Shown: one piece after another, positions 1-8,974 of the stretch
How the letters are laid out: every line of letters begins with the position of its first letter
Position numbering within the stretch: the first letter of the stretch is position 1
Assembly (NCBI RefSeq): GCF_028009165.1
Contig: NC_079241.1
Span: forward strand, 1,302,001-1,366,000
Direction of reading: 5' to 3'
Length of the DNA: 64,000 bases
Source: Akanthomyces muscarius
Lineage: Eukaryota > Ascomycota > Sordariomycetes > Hypocreales > Cordycipitaceae
Translations under genes and position numbers: made by a program
Notes under the pieces: generated by a model
Told to the model about the DNA's origin: nothing
Database searches by the model: none
Seen by the model: only the letters and a program-made list of their open reading frames with translations

Positions 1-750
1 ATGAGTCGCGCCAACGTCCAGATAACGGGGAGCATCAGAGAGCCGCTACCGGTCTGGACAAGCCGGCTGGAAGCCGCCTGCACTGGAGCAACAGCGCATT
101 CGGTGCACTAAATTTGTACTGGTACCACGCGGCGGGCAAGCTTCGACCACGGAGGATCCACCTGCAGGCGCTGTAATGCCCCCCCTGTAGCGGCACCGCC
201 GCCTAGATTATAGCACGTTTATAGTGTTCATCAGCTATCAGGTCCCCTGGACGAGGCCTGGTCTCTCAGTGGCCCAGCTGGTCCTTCGCCACCGCCGAAA
301 GCGAAGGAGAGGAAAAAAAAAAATCGCCATCGTCGCAATCCACTCTTCAACCTCCTTCCCTCCCCACTAGACCGGCCCTTGACAGCCCTCCCCGACCTCT
401 TCTCTTCTCCTCTGCAACGACTCTCTACCCAATTTCCCAACACCAACGGCGTGCACCTCCGTGTCCATCTGTCCAAGCTCCAGCGCAGACGGATCCTCAA
501 GTAATTACCCTCCATTTTTGTCTCGCTGGCCCTCCTTGCCTGGGCCGCTACGGGGACACACACAAACAAACCCCGTTCCGCTCCCCCCCAAAGAGCTCCG
601 ACTAACGCGTCCGCCCTCACCGAAAGCTAGGCAATCCGCTGACGACACCCCCCGGTCACCTCTTCTCCCTCGGACAAAGCTCTAGCAAGCTACGACTGCG
701 ATTCCTATACTTATTCTTTAACTCCTCGCTACCCGAAAAACCTCGTCAAA
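1..750. other. Upstream region and leader of the Erv14 gene
   Basis: No gene is supported here. The first 230 bases contain one short open frame (1-111) without family features. From about 330 to 750 the plus strand is rich in C and T, as usual for the promoter and 5' leader of a strongly expressed filamentous fungal gene, and it leads into the start codon of the cornichon-family gene. The open frames on either strand in this part reflect base composition. Confidence 0.5.
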
Positions 751-1406
751 ATGATGTCCGGCGAAGCATGGCTGTTTCTACTGTCGGTGTTGATCAACGC
801 CGTCAACCTGTTCCTGCAGGTCTTCTTCACCATCATGTACAGTGATTTGGAGTGGTATGTTGCTCTGCGATGGCTGAAACGGGCTCGCTTTTCTTGCGCG
901 ACAAAATCTTGTCGCTTCGCTGCGAGCTTCCAGGACTCGAGCTAACACGATTCTCTTACCATTCTAGCGATTACATCAACCCCATTGACCTCTGCAACCG
1001 TCTCAACACCTACATCATTCCCGAAGCCGCCGTCCACGGTTTCCTCACCTTCCTGTTCCTGATTAACGGCTACTGGCTGCCCTTGATCCTCAACCTGCCT
1101 CTGCTTGCCTGGAACATCAAGAAGTAAGCTCGGCCCATGCCGCCTTTCCGGCGCATTTTCTCCGACGACTGCTAACGCGCGATCCTAGGATTGTCGACAA
1201 CACTCACCTCCTTGACGCCACCGAGATCTTCCGCAAGCTCAACGTTCACAAGAAGGTACGCGATTTCGGTTCGGATTCGTCATCTCCGCGCAATGCTAAC
1301 CCCCACGCGATAGGAATCCTTCATCAAGCTCGCCTTCCACCTGCTCATGTTCTTCTTCTACCTCTACAGCATGATTGTTGCTCTCATCCGTGACGAGGCC
1401 GCATAA
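751..1406 (+). CDS. erv14: Erv14/cornichon family ER-export cargo receptor
   Basis: Four exons (751-854, 968-1123, 1189-1255, 1314-1406) join in frame to about 139 residues, the usual length of fungal Erv14. The introns have GT/AG ends and CTAAC-like branch sites. The protein has three hydrophobic segments and the family hallmark [18 protein letters not shown], whose cysteine codon is split by intron 1. Known role of the family: Erv14 sits in the ER and COPII vesicles and loads selected transmembrane cargo for export, including polarity and wall-synthesis proteins. Two ATG codons lie together at the start, and the first is used here. The residues after the second TM segment, including the DATEIFRKL motif, fit the family well. 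Confidence 0.93.
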
Positions 1407-1941
1407 ACGTTCTACTGGCTCTCCATCGACGACTTCGGGACACCATGTAATGATATCCGGACAGGCGAGACCCGCCTCTCCATGTACGGCTGGCCCTGGT
1501 GGTTTACTTATGAACAGGCGCGCGATTAATTTTGGATTCCTCATGGTTTGCTCTTGTGGGTTCAAGACATGATGAATTGACGCTCGGATGGAATAGAATG
1601 GACTGGCGAGGTTTACGGGTTTGGGATATATATCACTTGGCTTTGGCACGGGCTATCAACCGGCGTTTATAGCCCATTTTGTAGATTGAGCGTTCGCTCC
1701 GGGGGATGCCCTCGGCACCTTTTCTTCGACAACCTTCTAACGGGTTACTTGATTTCACAACACCGCTTAATGAGACACTGCACACCGCATGTATCCGGCT
1801 CGTCTTTGTGACGTGTAGTCTTGGGATTACCGCGCCTTTTGTATCGTCATCGTTACTTGCAAGCCGTTCACATGTCCTAGATGAGAGGAAACCGCTTCTT
1901 GGACTGATGGCGCATCCCCCCCCCCCCCCCCCCAAATTACA
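1407..1941. other. Intergenic, 3' side of erv14
   Basis: No gene seen. It ends in a run of about 17 C residues (near 1917-1933) just beside the decayed gene relic on the other strand. Confidence 0.4.
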
Positions 1942-2292
1942 TCAATATGGCAAGGTCAGCGGACGCGTGTAAAAGCTAGGCCAATTGAGGTCACTACAGC
2001 GAATGTAGAGCTCACCATTTGCCTCTTCCCCAGGCTGCTACATCCACCTGACGTGCTCCTGAGCAACACCGTCAATCGGAGCATAGCCCTCCTCCGTCAA
2101 TCACCGCCCGAGGTGCCAGTCCGCATCGACCAGCCCGGCCCACCCCTTTGGCTCCCGATGGACCTTGGCATGCAAGGTGGTTGGTTCGTCGAGGACGGAC
2201 GCGAGCGCCTCTGCGTCCACCTGCACCGCAAACCTGTACCGCGGCGACAGGCTGCCCGCCGACGAGCGATGGCCGCTATCCTGCTCCGCCAT
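1942..2292 (-). pseudogene. Decayed relic of a fungal hypothetical protein gene
   Basis: Read on the minus strand in one frame, this stretch looks like protein sequence beyond its first stop codon. It begins near 2292 with a segment containing YRFAVQVDAEAL, then a DADWHLG segment, then TGA at 2101-2103. After that the same frame gives EEGYAPIDGVAQEHVRWM, then TAG at 2038-2040, then a tail with LYIRC and FYTRP before TGA at 1942-1944. The word order resembles a group of small uncharacterised ascomycete proteins that I recall but cannot name. Two internal stops with continued protein-like sequence suggest a dead copy. No intron with matching phases removes the stops. The family assignment is from memory and uncertain. 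Confidence 0.45.
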
Positions 2293-2345
2293 CCATGATG
2301 AGGGGAACAGGCGCAGTTCCTTTTTTTTTTTTTTTTAAACTGCAA

Positions 2346-2924
2346 GACACCCTGCTTTTATTACAAGTCTAGATTTTGTAGTTGCTTTTGCAAGACAGTT
2401 TGAACGATCTATGGACCACAAGCGCTTGACGTTGGCAAACAAGCTAACGAGCTTTGTGTGAAGACCTCCCGAGACTAATATCCGAAGAAGAAAAACAGTT
2501 TTGACAAGAAAATCGCCTGCAAAGTCAAATAATACTTCACGCGAAAATTTGTACTTAATTCCTCGACATCTTGTGCGTTATTTGGACGACTGTAATTTAA
2601 GTGCACTTTGATCGTACACTAGTTACGATCTTTGTCTCGAGTCCACGACCCAGCTCAAGCGTATACAGCAAAACCAAGCCTCAAATCTTTGGATTTGAGG
2701 CGACAGACGGGTCCTAACTTAAGACTTAATGAATGGACTTATTTCTGGTAACTTCAATACTTCTCGGCTCATACCAAGTTTCGCAAAGGCATCTCGGCCA
2801 TAACAGTAGGTCACGTGATCGCATCATCAAGTTCAGTTGTAGTCTTCTTCGAACCCATCATTTACGTGTTTCTTCAACTTGGCAGCGCCGCACACCTACC
2901 GACTTTGTGGCCGCGAAACTTACC
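2346..2924. other. Intergenic and promoter of the prp17 gene
   Basis: AT-rich stretch without a gene. A palindromic TCACGTGA (2811-2818), preceded by GG, lies 107 bases before the chosen prp17 start and is a likely bHLH-type binding site. Confidence 0.4.
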
Positions 2925-4523
2925 ATGGCGGATTTCGGTGAATACCCGCCTAATATGGCGCCCCAGGATGCCCTGGTCGTGCGAGAGCAAGCCGGACCTG
3001 ACCACGCCGTGGTCAAATACTCGGCGGAGGACCTCTCCAGGCCCAAGGCTGGCCCAGCAAACCCCTTCAAAGAGGAAACGACGGCAGCCGTGAAGCGCAA
3101 GAAGGTCTTGACAGGTACGGCGGAAGAGACATACATTTCGGAGCACACTTTCCGCAGCAAACACAGAGCGATTGAGCGGCGAGGCGGCCCCGAGCGCGAG
3201 TACCAAACTGTTGCGGAGCGCAAGCAGGCAGACGCCCTGGTCCGCGCCTCGCGTGAGAGCAAGGGCAGCGCAACCATTGCAGAAGGCCCCGGAAGCTATG
3301 TTGGTCCCTGGGCGCGCTACAAAAGGGCCGAATACGAAGTCGTCGACGAAAACGAGCAGCTAGCGAGCGACGAAGAGTACGAGATTGTCGAGGAGGACGA
3401 GGACGATGTGGTGGAGAGCGGCACAGTTTTGAAAGCACCCGAAGCTTCGCTGGCGCGCCGCAAGGAGGTCGAAGAGCTGGGCGACGAGACGACAATATTC
3501 AACGGCTCGCAAGAGCTCGACTACCAGGGCCGAACATACATGCACGTGCCGCAAGATCTGGACATTGACCTGCGCAAGGATGTCGGCAGCGTTACAAACT
3601 TTATCCCCAAAAAGCAGGTGCATGTCTGGAAGGACCACGGCGGCGCGGTCACGGCGCTGCGCTTTCTTCCCGAGTCAGGCCATCTTCTGTTGTCTGGTGG
3701 CGCCGACACGACGGTTCGCATTCGCGACATGTACCACGATCGCGAGCTTCTTCGCACGTACTCGGGCCACAGCAAGGCTATTTCGAGCTTGAGCTTCAAC
3801 CGCGACGGCACGCAGTTCCTGTCGGCCTCGTACGACCGCATGATGAAGCTCTGGGACACTGAAAAGGGCGTTTGCGTCAGCAAGTTCACCACCGGCAAGA
3901 CGCCGCACGTCGTCGAGTTCAACCCGGATCCGGAGCACAGCCACGAGTTTCTCGCCGGTATGTCGGACAAGAAGATTGTGCAATACGACGTGCGCGCGCC
4001 GCCGACGGAGATTGTGCAGGAGTACGACCACCACCTGGCGGCCATCAACACCATCGTCTTTGTCGACCAGAACCGGCGCTTCATGACGACGTCAGACGAC
4101 AAGTCGCTGCGCGCCTGGGACTACAACATCCCCGTGCCGATCAAGTACATTGCCGAGCCTGACATGTACCCGATGACGCGCGCGGCGGCGCACCCGAGCG
4201 GCAAGTACGTGGCGTACCAGAGCTCCGACAACCAGATCCTCGTGTTTGGCGCAACGGACAAGTTCCGCCAGAACCGCAAGAAGAGCTACCGCGGGCACCA
4301 CAACGCGGGCCTAGGCATCGACCTCGACTGCAGCCCAGACGGGCAGTTCCTGGCCTCGGGCGACTCGGCCGGCTACGTCTGCTTCTGGGACTGGAAGACG
4401 TGCAAGATGTACCACAAGATCAAGGCGGGCAACCAGGCGGTGACGTGCGTCAAGTGGCACCCGCAGGAGACGAGCAAGGTCGTCACGGCGGGCCTGGACG
4501 GCGAGATCAAGTATTGGGATTAA
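2925..4523 (+). CDS. prp17: Pre-mRNA splicing factor Prp17 (Cdc40), WD40 protein
   Basis: Single exon, about 532 residues. The chosen ATG (context ACCATGG) begins MADFGEYPPNM. An in-frame codon at 2733 would add 64 residues that do not look conserved. The N-terminal half is charged and includes an acidic stretch (EYEIVEEDEDD) and the family segment LDYQGRTYMHVPQDLDIDL. From about residue 225 to the end there are seven WD40 repeats, starting with HTWKDH-like VHVWKDHGGAVTALRF and ending LDGEIKYWD. Known role: Prp17 is a spliceosomal protein needed for the second catalytic step of splicing and for cell-cycle progression in yeast. Nothing in the sequence suggests loss of function. Confidence 0.93.
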   Translation: MADFGEYPPNMAPQDALVVREQAGPDHAVVKYSAEDLSRPKAGPANPFKEETTAAVKRKKVLTGTAEETYISEHTFRSKHRAIERRGGPEREYQTVAERKQADALVRASRESKGSATIAEGPGSYVGPWARYKRAEYEVVDENEQLASDEEYEIVEEDEDDVVESGTVLKAPEASLARRKEVEELGDETTIFNGSQELDYQGRTYMHVPQDLDIDLRKDVGSVTNFIPKKQVHVWKDHGGAVTALRFLPESGHLLLSGGADTTVRIRDMYHDRELLRTYSGHSKAISSLSFNRDGTQFLSASYDRMMKLWDTEKGVCVSKFTTGKTPHVVEFNPDPEHSHEFLAGMSDKKIVQYDVRAPPTEIVQEYDHHLAAINTIVFVDQNRRFMTTSDDKSLRAWDYNIPVPIKYIAEPDMYPMTRAAAHPSGKYVAYQSSDNQILVFGATDKFRQNRKKSYRGHHNAGLGIDLDCSPDGQFLASGDSAGYVCFWDWKTCKMYHKIKAGNQAVTCVKWHPQETSKVVTAGLDGEIKYWD

Positions 4524-4741
4524 ACAAGAAAGATGGAATCGGTGGGAGAGGAGAAAAGAACAAACAATTTCAGCATATATTTGGTGTTTCTGGGCGTTTT
4601 TTTTTTGGTTCTTGCTTCTTTCATGGGAAAAAAGACGATTAACTTTGTACTCTATAGATGTTTGGCTATTCAAGCCCTGATAATACACACGCATTTATAC
4701 AAGAGATATACAAAGCCCGACGATGGGCCGTGACCCCTGGA

Positions 4742-6325
4742 CTAAGATCGCTCCTTCTGATATCCATCCAGAAATAGACGCTTCTCACCTGTCTCACCGT
4801 CCTCTGCAAAGATGGCATATGTTTCCGGCCCTTGCTCCTCCAGCCAACTGCCCTCCTTGTCCTCGGACAGGTACGCATGCTTGTCCTCTTGCCACTCGCC
4901 ATAGTCCTCCTCGTCATCGGAAACCTCGCCAACCTCCTCCACCACGAACTGCGTCCCCCGCGCCGTGCCGTACCCGTATGGGAACCACTTGGTCGCCGCG
5001 GCCTTGCGGGCCTCGGCCGCGCGCTTCTTCTCGCCCGGCGCCAGCGCCGCCGCGTCCGCGACCAGCCTGGGGTGCAGTCTGCGCTCGCGCGCCGCGCGCA
5101 CCTGGCGCTGGTACGCCGCGGGGTCCGTCTGCGCGAGCCCGACGGCCCTGCGCGCGGCCTCGCTGCCCAGGTCCAGGTGTATGACGTAGCAGGGCAGCAT
5201 GGCGGCCTCGTGGTGCGCAATGTACTCGTAGCCGCCGTCAAAGTGCGCGTCGAAGCCCTCCGCCAGCGGCCCGTGGACGTCTGGCCCCGGCCTGGCCCGG
5301 TCCTGCCGCCACCACGGCTCGCCCGGGGTGTAGGTGCGGCCCATGACGGTCGCGCACACGACGAGCCGCAGGCTGGGCAGCCTGCCGAGCGGCGTCGCCG
5401 TGGACTGCGGCCCGAGGCCGTGGCCCGGCGAGGCGTAGGACAGCGCGTAGCCCGGCGAGGGCGAGGAGTAGACGCCGCGGTCAAACGCGATGCCGGACCG
5501 AGGCGAGGCGACGACTCTGCCGTCGACGACGCGCCCGGGCTTGACGAAGCCGTGACGGATGATGGACGCCACCGACGTGACGGGCGTGCCGTGAAATGTG
5601 ACCCTGGGCCGGATCATCTCTGCGACGAGGTCCTCGCGCCGCGCGGCGCGCCGGTCGCTGCCTGGGGGCATGCGCTTGTGCAGGTTCTGCCGGCTGTCGC
5701 TGCTGCTGCTGAGTAGCGTTTCTTGCAAGGAGCTCTGGTAGCGCAGGAACCGCTGGAGCAGATCTGGCCGCACGACCGACTCCATGTGCACGATGCGAAA
5801 CTCGTCCGAGATGCCGGCGACGAGCTGCTCGGGCGTGCGCCCGAGCAGTTCGTGTGCTGTGTCCTTGATGGTGGACACGTCGAGTCCGTACGGATTGGCG
5901 ATGACCTCGTCCCAGCTGTCGATGCGCGCGGCGTCCCAGCCGCGGCTGGTGGTGGTGTCCTTTTTCGGGGTGACGGCCGCTGCGGCTGGGGCCGGGTCCT
6001 CGAACTCGGCGATGCGCTCGAGGGCCTGCATAATGGCGAGGTACGTCTCCGTGGCGCGGGCCGGGGCGCGAGCGCACAAGGTGGCGCGTGTGTCTTGACG
6101 GATGGGATCCAGGTCTCGTCGGCGAACGGCGCCGTTGGCGTCCTGGACTGTCATGCTGGTGATGTGGTATGTGTCGTTGGCGATGAGGTGCGACAGCGTC
6201 AGGCCCAGATGAATGTGCGCAAAGTCAAACTTGCAGTGTGTGTCATGGCCGTCGCCATCTCCGGACCAAGACTGGAGACTGGGAGGCTTATGAGACTCGA
6301 TGAATGAATCGAGCGTCGAGGCCAT
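4742..6325 (-). CDS. PARP-type ADP-ribosyltransferase domain protein
   Basis: Single exon of 527 residues, starting MASTLDSF. The middle carries a PARP-like catalytic fold: FHGT with His245, then a helix (SVASIIRHGF), then GVYSSPSPGYALSY with Tyr286 at the position of the PARP1 GIY tyrosine, and GYEYIAHHEAAMLPCYVIHL with Glu367 at the position of the PARP1 catalytic glutamate. So the H-Y-E triad of active poly/mono-ADP-ribosyltransferases looks intact. The C-terminal part has WFPYGYGTARGTQFVVEEVGEV followed by an acidic DDEED run, which resembles the tail of fungal ubiquitin-conjugating/PARP fusion proteins as I recall them. No BRCT, WGR or zinc finger is seen, so this is not the DNA-repair PARP orthologue. 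Substrate and role are unknown. The 3' end lies 218 bases from the end of prp17, tail to tail. Confidence 0.75.
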   Translation of the reverse strand: MASTLDSFIESHKPPSLQSWSGDGDGHDTHCKFDFAHIHLGLTLSHLIANDTYHITSMTVQDANGAVRRRDLDPIRQDTRATLCARAPARATETYLAIMQALERIAEFEDPAPAAAAVTPKKDTTTSRGWDAARIDSWDEVIANPYGLDVSTIKDTAHELLGRTPEQLVAGISDEFRIVHMESVVRPDLLQRFLRYQSSLQETLLSSSSDSRQNLHKRMPPGSDRRAARREDLVAEMIRPRVTFHGTPVTSVASIIRHGFVKPGRVVDGRVVASPRSGIAFDRGVYSSPSPGYALSYASPGHGLGPQSTATPLGRLPSLRLVVCATVMGRTYTPGEPWWRQDRARPGPDVHGPLAEGFDAHFDGGYEYIAHHEAAMLPCYVIHLDLGSEAARRAVGLAQTDPAAYQRQVRAARERRLHPRLVADAAALAPGEKKRAAEARKAAATKWFPYGYGTARGTQFVVEEVGEVSDDEEDYGEWQEDKHAYLSEDKEGSWLEEQGPETYAIFAEDGETGEKRLFLDGYQKERS

Positions 6326-7162
6326 CGTGGAGAATGACGAGCGTCGTCACCACCGGCAAGTCAAGTATATGAAGGATCGTGGGTAGCAGGTTGGAAAAAC
6401 AGAGGGGAGAGAAGAGAGATGCAGGATTCTTTTGGTAGGTACTGGGTAATTTCATCCTTGATAGAGTATGGGAAATCACAAACATTTATATACTGATGAT
6501 GGACAAAGGCCGTGTAAGTCGGCAATAAGCATGCTCGAGAAGCTCTTTGCTCATAGTGTGATGCCTTTTCTCATGTGATTAATGACGTTGAAAATAGAGA
6601 GATAGAGAAAGACAAGATCCTCCATCAATGGCAGCTTCAGTGCATATTTATGTTTTTTTTTTTTTTGGATGCAGCATCTTTCGGCATTGACTCATAGGTA
6701 GTCCAAGGCATACTGGCAATTGCTCAGACTGCCTGCACAGCACAGCCCGCAGGTGAAGAGCCTCGCGTGACATGCAGGCCAACCCCACGCTCCGCAAAGG
6801 TACATTACTCCACAATCTGCATTGTGTTATAAGATGCATTAAACTATTCTTCCAAAGAATCTACACTGAAGCCCATCACTTCTTCTCTTCCGTACCCAAA
6901 GGCGACCAATGGTGTATGCAACCAGATGTTTGTCGCATGACCGGGCGACGACGTACCCACTCGGGCGGCCGCGGGGATGCGACCATGCCCAGCCCAGCCT
7001 AGAGCATCGGGTGACTGGCAAACGGGTCGCGCGGAAACTTTGCAATTTATTTCTCTTCTTCCGGAGCCGTGTATATAATGCCAAGTGCTTGCTGGTTCAT
7101 TCTTCTGCGTTCTACTCGCTTTTAGGACTCCCCCTTTTCCCCATCAGCGCGCCGCCAAAAAC
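6326..7162. other. Divergent promoter region between the PARP-like and ureohydrolase genes
   Basis: No gene seen. The region separates two divergently transcribed genes and should hold both promoters. It includes a short T run (6651-6666) and a TATA-like GTATATAATG (7070-7079) about 90 bases before the ureohydrolase start. Confidence 0.4.
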
Positions 7163-8675
7163 ATGAAACCGCAGCTCGTAGCCTTGGTGGCTCTGGCGCA
7201 GGCCGTCGTCGGGCTCTCGGCGTACGACTACAACAACCCTGGCGCGCAGGTACGCTTCTGGGTGAACAACGACGACGAGGATATCAGCGACGGCGTCGTG
7301 ACCCAGATGCCGTTTCTGACGGGTGCCGGATTCGCCACACTGCCAATCACAGACTGCTTCAGTGACGATACTTCAGAAACATCGCGCTACGACATTGCGA
7401 TTCTCGGTGCGCCGCACGACACGGTAAGACTGCTGCTTTACAAGCTCTCTCCCCGCCCTCGCATTCAAAATGTTTCATTGTCAAAAACCGTTGCTCACAA
7501 GTCTCTCTGTAGACAACAACCGGCCGTCCTGGCGCCCGGTTTGGGCCTCCTGCCATTCGGTTGGGTAGCAACCAAAAGACGTATGGACTCAGTGTATACA
7601 CTAGTGAGTTTTTTTTATCATTGATTCAATTGGAGAAGCGCTTTCGCTCCTATTGCCATCATCTTTTTAACAATGTGTAGAACGCGATGCGATGAAGGAT
7701 TGGGCCACGATTGTCGACTGCGGCGATGCAAAGATGACGTGGTTGGACAACCGCTTTGCGCTCAAGACGCTGGAAAAGGCGCACAAAAAAGTTTCGGGCC
7801 GGCCGGCCAAGAGCAGCAACACGTCGAGCGTCCCGAGAATCATTACTCTGGGCGGCGACCACACGACGACGCTAGCTGCGCTCCGTGCGACGGAGAAGCA
7901 CTGGGGTCCCGTGTCCGTCATTCACTTTGACAGTCACGTCGATACCTGGGATCCCAAGCAGCTCGGTAGGACTTTTTCTTTCATCGTTTGTAAAGCCTGG
8001 ACAACGATGGCTAACTTGGTGTTAGGCGGCGGAATCTCCGACTACGCGTGAGTAAACCGAATGTGCCTAGCAGAAGCACGCCTAACCAGCAGCAGAGCCT
8101 TGAACCACGGGACATTCCTTCATTTCGCCCATGAAGAGGTAAATTACCACCAAAACAACTCCATGGCATATTACTCACCCAAACTGATCAATTCAGAACT
8201 TGATTCTCAACTCGTCCATCCATGCTGGTATCCGCGCCCAGGTCATCGACGACTCCGACATGCGCCACGACAAGGACTGCGGCTTCCACGTCATCACGGC
8301 CCGAGACATTGACTTTATCGGCGTCCGGGGCATCATCGACCGCCTCCGCAAGAGAGTGGAACACACGCGCGTCTACATTAGCATCGACATTGACGTGTTG
8401 GATCCCGCCTTTGCTCCAGGTACGCAACGCCACACCCACGCAGGTTTCTCATTTTGACAAGGAGCAAAGCTACCGGCACGCCTGAAGCGGGAGGCTGGTC
8501 TTCGCGCGAGCTTCTCACCATTCTGGCCGGTCTTGACGGGCTGGAGATTATTGGAGGGGATGTTGTCGAGGTCGCGCCGCCGTACGACAATAATGCAGCT
8601 ACGACAGCGCTGGCGGCCGCCGAGGTCGCCTTTGCTCTCCTTGAGCTTATGGTGTCTACACCCGTCAAAGTTTAG
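7163..8675 (+). CDS. Secreted agmatinase/arginase-family ureohydrolase
   Basis: Seven exons (7163-7423, 7513-7603, 7681-7965, 8026-8047, 8096-8138, 8197-8419, 8470-8675) join in frame to about 376 residues. The start MKPQLVALVALAQAVVG is a typical secretory signal peptide. The binuclear manganese motifs of the ureohydrolase family are all present: GGDHTTT, HFDSHVDTW (Ser where many members have Ala) and SIDIDVLDPAFAP, with the substrate-loop GTPEAGGW. HDTTTTGRPGARFGP near the first exon junction also fits agmatinases. The family hydrolyses guanidino compounds such as agmatine to urea plus an amine. The secreted location suggests use of extracellular guanidino compounds, which is inference. 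The 22- and 43-base exons and the exact 5' edge of exon 5 are the least certain parts. Confidence 0.85.
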
Positions 8676-8974
8676 CTGTACGAACATTTCTCATCAGACC
8701 CAAAACGTTCAAGAACTATCAAGTTATGCTCGGGTTTTTGAGCGCCGCCATCTCTCGCACGTGTTCCTCTGCAGCTGATGAAGCGAGTGTGCTTGGCATC
8801 GAAGGTACACACTTACCCAGCAGCCCACCTTCCCATCAGCTTTCTCGCCCGATAAGCGAGCTTGCATTGTTGTATATAGATGAAGATTAATTCTATTTGT
8901 GCGGCACCGCAAACTACACGGTTTTCATCCTCACAATATTTCATACCCTCCCGCTACCTATCATTACGGCAGAG

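Noticed and set aside
1..111. Open frame starting exactly at base 1
   Set aside because: 36 codons without protein-like features. The window edge is arbitrary and nothing supports a gene.
231..685. Frames on both strands in the leader of the Erv14 gene
   Set aside because: They result from the CT-rich composition of the leader and show no family features or splice logic.
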